A stretch of DNA of 22,130 nucleotides, from NCBI GenBank assembly GCA_902464965.1, contig CABQLI010000032.1, positions 1 to 22,130 of the forward strand, given 5' to 3'. The stretch comes from an uncultured Collinsella sp. (GTDB taxonomy: Bacteria; Actinomycetota; Coriobacteriia; Coriobacteriales; Coriobacteriaceae). A program made the position numbers and the translations under genes. This document shows, one piece after another, positions 15,349 through 22,039 of the stretch (within the stretch, counting starts at the first letter, position 1; each line of letters opens with the position of its first letter). The notes beneath the pieces were generated by a model. It saw only the letters and a list, made by a program, of their open reading frames with translations, made no database searches and had not been told where the DNA came from.

Positions 15349-18072
15349 TTACTTCTTCTTTTTGCTTGGCATCGAAACTTTGATGCCTTGGGCGGACTTG
15401 GTCACGCGAGAGCGCTTGGCTCCGGTACTCTTCTTTTTCTTGGGCTGGGCCTGGGCCACTCCCTCGAGTGCGCGGGCCTCGGCCTCGCGAGCGGTGCGAT
15501 CTTCGCGGCGCTGCGCCATGTCGGCGGCGAAGCGCTTGGCAAAACGCTCGGCCGTCGAACCCGTCGAGCTCACCTTGCCGCCACCGCGACCCAGGTGGAC
15601 GCGCACACCGCGGCCAAAACCAGTTGCAGCATGACGACGACGCGGCTTGAGCGAATCCATCATCGTGGCGAGCTTAAAGAACACCGAGCAGGTAAAGACC
15701 ACGATGACAGCCAAGATAACCATCTGGCCCATCGACAGGTTGGCAATAGACAGCAGCTCCGGGAATCCGATAACGCCCACCAAGATGCCGGCGACTACAA
15801 ACACAAAGAGCACCACGCGCAAGGGCGTGAGAGGCTGCGAGATGCGCCAGATCAGGCTGACGCTCGCCGCGCACGACGTAAGCAGGCACATCGTAGACAG
15901 CGTGAGCTGGTTAAAGCCAAACACGCGCGCAACAAAGATATCGAGCGCCGCAGCCAAAATGACCGCAATCGACGCCGGCAGTGCACGCTTGAGTACGTTC
16001 GTCAAAAACGCACCCTTCACGCGAGCATTGTTGGGCTCCAGGCCCAACACAAAGCCCGGCGCGCCGATGCAGAAGAAGTTGATGAGCGTCATCTGGATGG
16101 GCTCGAAGGGGTACGGCGGCAGCGCGATGCACAGCGCCGCCAGGCCCATCGAGAACAGCGTCTTGGTCAGGAACAGCGAGGCCGAACGCTGCAGGTTGTT
16201 GATGGAGCGACGGCCCTCGGCCACCACGGCGGGCATCGAGGCAAAGTCGTTGTCGACGAGTACGATCTCGGCCACGTTGCGCGCGGCATCGGAGCCGGCC
16301 GCCATGGCAACGGAGCAGTCAGCCTCCTTGAGCGCCAGCACGTCGTTGACGCCGTCGCCCGTCATGGCCACGGTGTGCTCGCGGCGCTTGAGCGCCTGCA
16401 CGAGCTCGCGCTTCTGCTGCGGGGTCACACGACCAAAGACATGGTAGCGGTCCACTGCGGCGTCGAGCTTGGCCGGCGTATCGAGCGTCGTGGCGTCCAC
16501 ATAAGCGTCCGCCCCCGGCACGCCCACCACGCGCGCAATCGACGACACCGTACGCGGGTCGTCGCCGCTGATCACGTTGAGGGTCACGCCCTGTTCGTTA
16601 AAGTAGCCGATGGTCTCGGCCGCCGAGGTACGAATCTCGTCGCGGATGGTCACAAAGCCCACGGGCTCGGCCTCGCCCACCATATCGCCATCGGGCGTAA
16701 AGCCGTCAACGCGCGCCACCACGAGCACGCGGCAGGTATCGGCAAGCTCGGCGACACGGTTCTCGACCTGCGAAAACACACGATCAGAGAGAACAAACTG
16801 CGCCGCACCCATCACATAGGAGCCCTGCGCAAACGACGCGCCGCTCCACTTTTTGGAGGACGAGAACGGAATGACCGACAGCGGCTCAGACACCTCGACC
16901 GGGCGATCGGCGTAATAGTTGAGCAGCGCCTGGCAGGTCTCGTTGGCATCGGCCGAAGTCGCACGCGCGACGTTAGCCAGCGCAAAATCGAGCACCGTGG
17001 AATCGACTGGAACAGCCGCCTCGTCCGAGCCGGCGTCTAGGCTCACGCCCTCAACCGGCAGCGGATACGTACCCTCGACTTCCATGCGTCCCGACGTAAT
17101 GGTGCCCGTCTTGTCCAGGCACAGCACGTCGACGCGAGCGAGCGTCTCGATGCAGTAGAGCTGCTGCGCCAGTACCTTGCGGCGGGCCAGGCGCACCGTG
17201 GCGATGGCGAGCACCGACGAGGTCAGCAGCACCAGGCCTTGCGGGATCATGCCCAGCAGGGCGCTCACCGTGGACAGCAGCGCCGACGAAGGCACATGAC
17301 CAGCCAACAGTTCGGAGAAGCACCACGAAAGCGCGCTATCGCCCGGGGTTCCCGCGGCATCCCACAGCTCGCTCACGCTCGAGGCAAACAACGCCAAACC
17401 GAGCGGGATCATGATGATGCTCGCAAAGCGCACGATAGCGTTAAGCTCGTTCATGATCTCGGAATTGACCTTTTTGACGTACTTGGCCTCGTTATTAATT
17501 TTGGCCACGTAGTTGTCGGCACCGACATGGATCACGCGGGCGCGCAGCAGGCCCGAGTCGATAAAGCTGCCGCTCATGAGCTCGGAACCGGGCTGTTTCT
17601 TAATAAGGTCGCTCTCGCCCGTCAGCAGGCTCTCGTTCACGAGCGCCTCGCCCGAAACCACCACGGCGTCAGCGGGAATCTGATCGCCGCGCCCCAGGCG
17701 GATGATGTCGTCGAGAACGATCTGGTCCAAGTCGAGCTCCACCTCGGCACCGTCGCGCACCGCAATGGCCTTCTTGGAGGTCAGCAGCGTGAGCTTATCG
17801 ACCATCTTCTTGGAACGCATGGACTGAATGACGCCAATGGCGGTATTGAGGAACACCACGAACAGGAACGTCAGATTCTTAAACGAACCGGTCAAAATGA
17901 CCAGAAACGCCAAGATCACGTTGATCAAATTGAACAACGTGCAGAGGTTCTCGATGATGAGCTCTTTGACCGACTTGGTCTTGAGCTCCATGTTGCGGTT
18001 GATCTTACCGGCGGCGATGCGCTCCTCGACCTCGGCGGTCGAGAGTCCGTGCTCGATATCCGTTGCTGCCAT
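15349..18072 (-). CDS. P-type cation-transporting ATPase (CtpE-like)
   Basis: An inner-membrane ion pump of about 907 residues. It shows the actuator TGES (near 155), the phosphorylation motif CLDKTGTIT (near 325), a hinge MTGDGVNDVLAL and about ten membrane helices. The pattern (GSFIDSGLLRARV, NEAKYVKKVNSE, PIQMTLINFFCIGAPGFVLGLEP) resembles the CtpE group, for which calcium uptake has been proposed in mycobacteria. The ion is not provable here. The M4 motif reads IPQGL where many calcium pumps have PEGL. The last 90 residues are a Lys/Arg/Ala-rich cytoplasmic tail ending KKKK. Start choice: MAATDIEHG at 18072 fits the family. An ATG at 18084 and a GTG at 18087 are also in frame, and none has a strong ribosome site. 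A hairpin terminator lies 29 bases upstream. Confidence 0.9.
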   Translation of the reverse strand: MAATDIEHGLSTAEVEERIAAGKINRNMELKTKSVKELIIENLCTLFNLINVILAFLVILTGSFKNLTFLFVVFLNTAIGVIQSMRSKKMVDKLTLLTSKKAIAVRDGAEVELDLDQIVLDDIIRLGRGDQIPADAVVVSGEALVNESLLTGESDLIKKQPGSELMSGSFIDSGLLRARVIHVGADNYVAKINNEAKYVKKVNSEIMNELNAIVRFASIIMIPLGLALFASSVSELWDAAGTPGDSALSWCFSELLAGHVPSSALLSTVSALLGMIPQGLVLLTSSVLAIATVRLARRKVLAQQLYCIETLARVDVLCLDKTGTITSGRMEVEGTYPLPVEGVSLDAGSDEAAVPVDSTVLDFALANVARATSADANETCQALLNYYADRPVEVSEPLSVIPFSSSKKWSGASFAQGSYVMGAAQFVLSDRVFSQVENRVAELADTCRVLVVARVDGFTPDGDMVGEAEPVGFVTIRDEIRTSAAETIGYFNEQGVTLNVISGDDPRTVSSIARVVGVPGADAYVDATTLDTPAKLDAAVDRYHVFGRVTPQQKRELVQALKRREHTVAMTGDGVNDVLALKEADCSVAMAAGSDAARNVAEIVLVDNDFASMPAVVAEGRRSINNLQRSASLFLTKTLFSMGLAALCIALPPYPFEPIQMTLINFFCIGAPGFVLGLEPNNARVKGAFLTNVLKRALPASIAVILAAALDIFVARVFGFNQLTLSTMCLLTSCAASVSLIWRISQPLTPLRVVLFVFVVAGILVGVIGFPELLSIANLSMGQMVILAVIVVFTCSVFFKLATMMDSLKPRRRHAATGFGRGVRVHLGRGGGKVSSTGSTAERFAKRFAADMAQRREDRTAREAEARALEGVAQAQPKKKKSTGAKRSRVTKSAQGIKVSMPSKKKK

Positions 18073-18100
18073 ACCACGTCCCATCACGTCGCGTCGGTAT

Positions 18101-18137
18101 AAGAAAAACCGCCCGGACCATGCGAGGTTCGGACGGT
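18101..18137 (-). terminator. Intrinsic terminator in front of the P-type ATPase gene
   Basis: On the minus strand ACCGTCCGAACC (18137-18126) pairs with GGTCCGGGCGGT (18119-18108), 11 of 12 pairs, followed by TTTTTCTT. It either ended the host gene that used to lie upstream before prophage insertion, or attenuates the ATPase. There is little room for a promoter between it and the ATPase start. Confidence 0.75.
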
Positions 18138-18249
18138 CTTACGTTCGATGGTGCCCCGTCTGCCTAGATTCTAGAACCGAGATCTGCGCCGTTGGGACCG
18201 TCGTGCTGCTCAGGATACCACGGGCGGCGTAGCGTCATCTTTTCTCGAG
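18138..18249. other. Non-coding junction between host and prophage; probable location of an attachment site
   Basis: No gene is seen here. It lies between the host-type terminator (18101-18137) and the prophage late-operon terminator (18250-18281), so one prophage end should fall within it. It contains the palindrome TTCTAGAA near 18169. It also contains GACGGTC (minus strand, 18202-18196), which could pair with the left arm of the terminator. The att core cannot be defined without the other prophage end. Confidence 0.4.
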
Positions 18250-18281
18250 AAAAAAGCCCGCCCGGTATAACCCGAGCGGGC
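18250..18281 (-). terminator. Terminator of the prophage lysis operon
   Basis: On the minus strand GCCCGCTCGG pairs with CCGGGCGGGC (10 bp, one wobble) around a 6-base loop, followed by six T. It begins 5 bases after the stop of the 29-aa membrane peptide. Confidence 0.9.
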
Positions 18282-18286
18282 CGCGG

Positions 18287-18376
18287 CTAGCGCCGGTTGA
18301 TGCTCACGATGCAGAGCCCGATTGTCGCCACGGTGCCGCCGAACAGCGCGCCGAGGACGAATGCCAACGCGACCAT
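18287..18376 (-). CDS. 29-aa membrane peptide, DUF3789-like
   Basis: A tiny ORF with the sequence pattern MVALAFVLGALFGG, a short hydrophobic helix, then IVSINRR at the end. The FxxGxxxGG helix and the final NRR match small DUF3789 peptides found next to endolysin genes of Gram-positive phages, whose function is unknown. The ATG lies 1 base after the amidase stop (TAGCATG) with no separate ribosome site, so it should be made by coupled translation. Length, a membrane helix with a basic C-terminus, position before a terminator and family resemblance support it as a real gene. Confidence 0.7.
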   Translation of the reverse strand: MVALAFVLGALFGGTVATIGLCIVSINRR

Positions 18377-18377
18377 G

Positions 18378-19442
18378 CTAGTACGGGTTGCCGTCGGTGA
18401 CGCAGACCTGGAGTCGGTCGAGCGGCTCGCCGTAGAAACCGGCATAATCATCGCCGCCGTAGGTGGAGCCGTCGTCGCACACGGTATCGAGCCACCCGGC
18501 ACGCGCGGTGGTCTGCGAGCGATACCACGCCTGCTTGTACTCCTCGCCGCCCGGAGTCACGTAGTACATGCGCACGCCGTCGATGGTATGGCCGGCGATT
18601 CCGGCGCAGCCGTTGACGGTATCGTTGCGGTCGCCCTTGGAAACATAGTCGAGCCAGCCGTCCTCGATGGTATGCACCTGGTACTTTAGCGTGCCGCGAT
18701 CAACTCGGGCGCAAAGGAGGTCGTGCTGTCGGCACGGGTAGCCCGCGAAACCGTTGTCCCCGGCGCCGAAGTCGGTCACCTCGTCCAGCCAGCCGCCGCC
18801 CTTGAGGTGGAGGGAGTAGTGGACGGGGATGCGCTTGCCAGATGCCTTTGAGAAGCCGCCGGATGCCGCCTGGGCGGGCTTTGCCGCGGCGGGCTTGGCG
18901 GCGGTGGAGGGGGCGGGCGCCTTGCCGCCCTTCATCGCGTCGTACCACTCCTGGGCGCGCTGCATGTAATGGTCGCGCTGGGAGCCCGCAAGCTCGCCGG
19001 GGCAGGCCGTGGCGCTCCAGTAGCGGTGCGGGAACACGTTCTTGCACCACTCGGGGCGACCGAGGCCGTAGTACAGGCACAGGGCTGCGACCAGATGTGC
19101 ACCGCTTTCGATTGCGTTCTCGTGAACCGTCCACGGGTTGCTGCCGCTGTTCGCGTGCTCGATGGAGATGGTCGTGTCGTTGCCGCGTCCGGTGCCGATT
19201 CCGTCGCCGCAGGCGTAGGCGCGGTCGGTGTCGTTGACGTGCTGCACGATGTAGCCGTTGCGGTCGACCGAGTAGTGCGCCGAGCAGCCGTTGGCACCCC
19301 AGATGCCGTTGCACTGGCCGGCGTTGAGGTCGCCGGCCATGTGGTGGATGGTCACGCCCTTGATGCCGAACGGGCGGCCTGCGGAGAAGTTGCGCCCCAG
19401 AAGCTTGTACTCGTCCGGTTGGACGTTTGCGAAGTCTGCCAT
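18378..19442 (-). CDS. Prophage endolysin: N-acetylmuramoyl-L-alanine amidase (Amidase_2) with GWLD repeats
   Basis: Cleaves the bond between N-acetylmuramic acid and L-alanine to open the host wall at lysis. In the 354-aa product, residues about 15-165 are an Amidase_2 (PGRP-like) domain with zinc ligands H33 or H34 (VTIHHMAG), H139 (FPHRYW) and C147 (TACPGEL). An Ala/Pro/Lys linker (174-193) leads to a wall-binding part with three repeats centred on GWLD at 217-220, 262-265 and 316-319, similar in style to clostridial ChW repeats. The start MADFANV at 19442 overlaps the holin stop by one base (TAATG). A longer frame to 19718 lies inside the holin gene and is rejected. There is no signal peptide, so export depends on the holin. 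Confidence 0.93.
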   Translation of the reverse strand: MADFANVQPDEYKLLGRNFSAGRPFGIKGVTIHHMAGDLNAGQCNGIWGANGCSAHYSVDRNGYIVQHVNDTDRAYACGDGIGTGRGNDTTISIEHANSGSNPWTVHENAIESGAHLVAALCLYYGLGRPEWCKNVFPHRYWSATACPGELAGSQRDHYMQRAQEWYDAMKGGKAPAPSTAAKPAAAKPAQAASGGFSKASGKRIPVHYSLHLKGGGWLDEVTDFGAGDNGFAGYPCRQHDLLCARVDRGTLKYQVHTIEDGWLDYVSKGDRNDTVNGCAGIAGHTIDGVRMYYVTPGGEEYKQAWYRSQTTARAGWLDTVCDDGSTYGGDDYAGFYGEPLDRLQVCVTDGNPY

Positions 19443-19747
19443 TAGTCCTCCTTGATGTCGCCGAGCGCCAGCAGGGCGTCCAGCCATTTGTCCGTGATGC
19501 CGACCGATTTGAAGGCCGCATAGGCCACCTGCACGCCGCCTACCGCGGCGAAGATGGACGTAACCCATGCCGAGGGTTCGGTCGGGACGCCGCCCGACAT
19601 GGCCGTGAGGGCACCGCATCCTGCCGAGACGGCAATGGCCGTCCAGCGGGCCACGTTGCCCGTCATCGCCTTCGTCTTGATGGCCTGCACGATATACGGC
19701 ACGACCAGAACCGTGCACACCGTGAGGCCCGCCTGAACCTCATTCAT
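19442..19747 (-). CDS. Phage holin
   Basis: A 101-aa protein with three hydrophobic segments (about 6-23, 32-52 and 60-82) and a charged C-terminus (LGDIKED). Size, hydropathy and the position directly before the amidase indicate a holin, which forms membrane holes at lysis. I cannot place it in a named holin family with confidence. ATG is preceded by TAGGAG, which includes the stop codon of the upstream gene. Its own stop overlaps the amidase ATG. Confidence 0.82.
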   Translation of the reverse strand: MNEVQAGLTVCTVLVVPYIVQAIKTKAMTGNVARWTAIAVSAGCGALTAMSGGVPTEPSAWVTSIFAAVGGVQVAYAAFKSVGITDKWLDALLALGDIKED

Positions 19748-19757
19748 TCGATTGCTC

Positions 19758-20171
19758 CTATCTGTCGGATTCCTTGCTGTAGATCAGGTCGACGCGGTCG
19801 CAGATGTGGTCGACCTTCTCAGCCATTCCCTGGCTGCGCGCTTGGCTGTGGGCCAAGTCGTTGTGCAAGACCTCATTGGACGCCACGACCGACTCCATGA
19901 GGGTCTTCATGGCCTCCATGAGGCTGTTGCTTCGCTCCATCTGCGCGGCGATGAGGCCCTCCATCTGCGAGCGCTCGCGGTCCCGCTGCGCGCGCTCGTC
20001 GACCTCGGCCTGCTTCCGCTCCTCGCGTTTGAGGTCGAGGTTTGCCTTGCGCTCGTTCTGCAGCTTGTATTCGGCGAGAAATTGACGCGCGAAGTAAAAC
20101 GCAATGAGCGCCAGGAGCACGCCGCCGAGCCAAGCCGGTCCGTAAGGTGCAAAGAGGTTGAGCACTTCCAT
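19758..20171 (-). CDS. Phage membrane protein with N-terminal helix and long coiled coil (XhlA/BhlA-type position)
   Basis: A 137-aa protein. One transmembrane helix lies at about 12-30 (PAWLGGVLLALIAFYFARQF). A long, highly charged helical region with coiled-coil character (about 38-125; NLDLKREERKQAEVDERAQRD, then MERSNSLMEAMKTLMES) follows. The arrangement is like BhlA/UviB holin-like proteins but longer, and inverted compared with XhlA, whose coiled coil comes first. Its position between XkdX and the holin matches xhlA in PBSX, so a helper role in lysis is likely. ATG at 20171 is chosen because GGAAGGAGG lies 9 bases upstream; the frame is open further but inside xkdX. Confidence 0.75.
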   Translation of the reverse strand: MEVLNLFAPYGPAWLGGVLLALIAFYFARQFLAEYKLQNERKANLDLKREERKQAEVDERAQRDRERSQMEGLIAAQMERSNSLMEAMKTLMESVVASNEVLHNDLAHSQARSQGMAEKVDHICDRVDLIYSKESDR

Positions 20172-20191
20172 CCTGAGCGCCCTCCTTCCGC

Positions 20192-20359
20192 CTATTCGGC
20201 CGTGTACTCCTCGCCGGTGATCTCCTTGTACTCGTCGGCGGTGATCCACTTGCACTCGACGGCCTTGTGCACTCGCGCCTTGCTCCAAAGAGGTCGGTCG
20301 TAGTACTTCTTGACGCGCGCGAAGTGCTTGGAATGCCCGTCGGTTTTCTTCGTAGGCAT
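20192..20359 (-). CDS. XkdX family protein
   Basis: A 55-aa protein that carries the XkdX pattern: KKYYDRPLWSKARVHKAVE followed by WITADEYKEITGEEY. XkdX proteins occur between tail and lysis genes of PBSX-like prophages; their role is unknown. The ATG overlaps the stop of the 108-aa gene by one base (TAATG). It is a small gene, but the family match is strong and the cassette spacing is regular. Confidence 0.85.
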   Translation of the reverse strand: MPTKKTDGHSKHFARVKKYYDRPLWSKARVHKAVECKWITADEYKEITGEEYTAE

Positions 20360-20685
20360 TACTGGTCACCTCCGACCGTCATGAGCAGGTAGTCGATGTT
20401 CGCCGTGTTCTGCTCGGTCTGCGTCGGCTTCGACGCCTGCTCGCGCATCTGGCCGAGCAGCGCCGGTACGTCGGGCGTCTCGCCTCTGTCGTAGGCGGCG
20501 AGCGCCGCGGTGTAGGCGAGCTTTCGCGCCTTCCGCTCAGCGTACTCGTCATCGTCGATAACGCCCGCGTCGTACGCCGCGTCGGGGTCGCCGATCTGCG
20601 ACAGCAGATCGCGCAGGGCGTTGACCTCGGCCATGGTGCCATCTTGAAGCTCGTTGGGGCGCGGCGTGTCTTCCTCAGTGTCCAT
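20359..20685 (-). CDS. Small acidic phage protein in the XkdW position
   Basis: A 108-aa acidic protein. A helical segment (MAEVNALRDLLSQIGDPDAAYDAG) is followed by DDDEYAERKARKLAYTAALAAYD and a short C-terminal part. I do not recognise a domain. Its size and position directly before xkdX match xkdW of PBSX-type phages, where the protein is thought to belong to the tail or tail-fibre region. The ATG has AAAGGAG 6 bases upstream. A terminator-like hairpin separates it from the reverse transcriptase gene. Confidence 0.72.
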   Translation of the reverse strand: MDTEEDTPRPNELQDGTMAEVNALRDLLSQIGDPDAAYDAGVIDDDEYAERKARKLAYTAALAAYDRGETPDVPALLGQMREQASKPTQTEQNTANIDYLLMTVGGDQ

Positions 20686-20761
20686 GCGGACTCCTTTCTT
20701 GTCGGGGAATGTGCCGCCATCGTATTAGCGCCGTGAGATTGCCGAGCCGCTTTGATGGGCG

Positions 20762-20793
20762 CAAAGGAAGAAGGCGCGCCGCAGCACGCCTTC
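20762..20793 (-). terminator. Probable terminator after the reverse transcriptase gene
   Basis: On the minus strand GAAGGCGTGC pairs with GCGCGCCTTC (10 bp, one wobble) around loop TGCG, followed by TTCCTTT. The T-tract is interrupted, so termination may be partial. Confidence 0.6.
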
Positions 20794-20803
20794 GATGCTT
20801 CTG

Positions 20804-22039
20804 TTATTTCGCAGCCGCTTCACTTAGGCCGCTGCTTTGAGTTGCCGGTTCTCCGCTATTGCGAGGGCTTGCTTCCGCTTGAATCGTCCCTCTGTTTGGC
20901 CTGCATTGAGCACCCCCCCCCTGCGCGAGATTTCCGAACAGGCTGCGGTACAGCGCGTCCATGGCCCGCACGCTGCGGTGCGCGTCCAGCCGCTTCATGC
21001 CGCCGCGCCAGCTCTGGTAGCTCTGCTCCACCTGCTCGGGGGTCATGACGCCATCGGCGACCATGCGGGCCATCTTCTTGAGCTTGCGGCGCTCCCGCGT
21101 TATGGAGTCTCGGCACGGCTTCACGACTATGCGGCCCGTCTCCGTGTAGAAGATGCGCTTCTTCAGCCACGTGAAGCCGCGCGTCAGCTTCACCACGCGG
21201 GTCTTGCGCGGGTTCAGCGCGATGCCGAGCTTCGCGCACTCGTGCTCTATCAGCAGAAGGCACACTTGCAGGTACTCCTTGGACTCGTGGATCAGGTAGA
21301 AGTCATCCATGTAGCGCCCGTAGGCCTCGGGGCGCAGCATCTCGGCCACGTAGTGGTCGATGCGGTTGGGGTGCGCCACCGCGCATATCTGGTTTGGCTC
21401 GCTGCCCAGGCCCAGGCCGACCTCGCCCTGCGCGTCTATCAGGCAGTGCTCAAGGGCAACCACGCGCGGGTCGAGCAGCGCGTCGGCCACCTGCCGCTTG
21501 ACCGGCTCGTGGGCAATGCGCGCGAAGTAGTCGGAGAAGTCGCCCAGCAGTATGTAGCCCTCGCGCCCATGCCGCCGCCAGTGGTCGGCCAGGTGGCGCT
21601 TGAGCAGCTTAAGGGCGTAGTCGGTGCCGCGCCCCTTGATGTTGGCGGAGTTCGCGGATACGAGCGTGGGGACTATCGCGGGCACGAGGGCGTTCTGGGA
21701 CAGCGACTTCTGCACCACGCGCTCGGGGAAGTGCACTGCACTGATGTGGCGCAGCTTGCCGCGCTCCCACAGGTCGAAGCGGATGAAACCCCGGCATATG
21801 TCGCGGCCCTCCAAAAGGTCTTGGCGCGATTTCACGGCGTTTCGCAGGTAGTCCTTCATGTACCGCTGCGTCGAGGCCTTCCACATGACGCCACGCGCGG
21901 CCTGCTTGGAAGCCTTGCACAGGCTGTTGAGGTCGGCCACCGTCTCAAGGGTGCACGCCTTGACGCGCTCGGCCTTGGCCCTGGCGCGCTTCTCCTCGCG
22001 GCGCTTCCGGCGTGCGGCCCGCCTTTGCTCCGAGTTCAT
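20804..22039 (-). CDS. Prophage reverse transcriptase, possibly DGR type
   Basis: An RNA-dependent DNA polymerase of 411 aa. It has a strongly basic N-terminus (RRAARRKRREEKRARAKAERVK), a fingers region (ISAVHFPERVVQKSL), motif A GDFSDYF (about 166-172), the motif-4 segment GLGLGSEPNQ (about 208-217), the active site YMDDF (about 243-247) and a thumb helix ending MDALYRSLF. LGSEPNQ resembles the GxxxSQ signature of DGR enzymes; no maturase or HNH domain follows as in group II introns. The ATG at 22039 has GGGGTG upstream and overlaps the stop of the upstream frame as ATGA; a GTG at 22048 is possible. A G9 tract at 20913-20921 precedes a low-complexity tail. Location between tail and lysis genes fits a receptor-diversifying system, but no template repeat is visible. 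Confidence 0.9.
   Translation of the reverse strand: MNSEQRRAARRKRREEKRARAKAERVKACTLETVADLNSLCKASKQAARGVMWKASTQRYMKDYLRNAVKSRQDLLEGRDICRGFIRFDLWERGKLRHISAVHFPERVVQKSLSQNALVPAIVPTLVSANSANIKGRGTDYALKLLKRHLADHWRRHGREGYILLGDFSDYFARIAHEPVKRQVADALLDPRVVALEHCLIDAQGEVGLGLGSEPNQICAVAHPNRIDHYVAEMLRPEAYGRYMDDFYLIHESKEYLQVCLLLIEHECAKLGIALNPRKTRVVKLTRGFTWLKKRIFYTETGRIVVKPCRDSITRERRKLKKMARMVADGVMTPEQVEQSYQSWRGGMKRLDAHRSVRAMDALYRSLFGNLAQGGGAQCRPNRGTIQAEASPRNSGEPATQSSGLSEAAAK
20913..20921. repeat. Homopolymer tract of nine G (minus strand) inside the RT gene
   Basis: Nine consecutive C on the plus strand (G9 in the coding sense) lie about 38 codons before the RT stop. As given, the frame continues to 20804. 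One G fewer would give a basic tail containing RFKRKQALAIAENRQLKAAA and a TAA. Two fewer would give a short tail ending GSKPSQ. The tract is prone to slippage and to sequencing error. Confidence 0.9.

Noticed and set aside
15388..17040. Plus-strand frame of 550 codons opposite the P-type ATPase
   Set aside because: Antisense to a well-conserved ATPase; Arg/His-rich with no recognisable motif.
18138..18175. tRNA-like 3' end (GGTTCTAGAATC and GGGGCACCA on the minus strand) that might mark a tRNA attachment site
   Set aside because: The T-stem does not pair, the acceptor strand has no partner at the right distance, and no anticodon arm can be drawn.
19443..19718. Upstream extension of the endolysin frame (to 446 codons)
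   Set aside because: It runs through the holin gene in another frame, lacks hydrophobic or domain features, and MADFANV has the usual one-base overlap with the holin stop.
20686..20830. DGR template repeat downstream of the RT
   Set aside because: The spacer shares only short words (AAGCGGCTG, CCTTCT) with the candidate variable region, with different spacing and many non-A differences. It is better explained as a terminator.
20804..22039. Group II intron maturase or retron RT
   Set aside because: No intron domain V-like structure, maturase/HNH domain or retron msr-msd-like inverted repeats were seen next to the gene.
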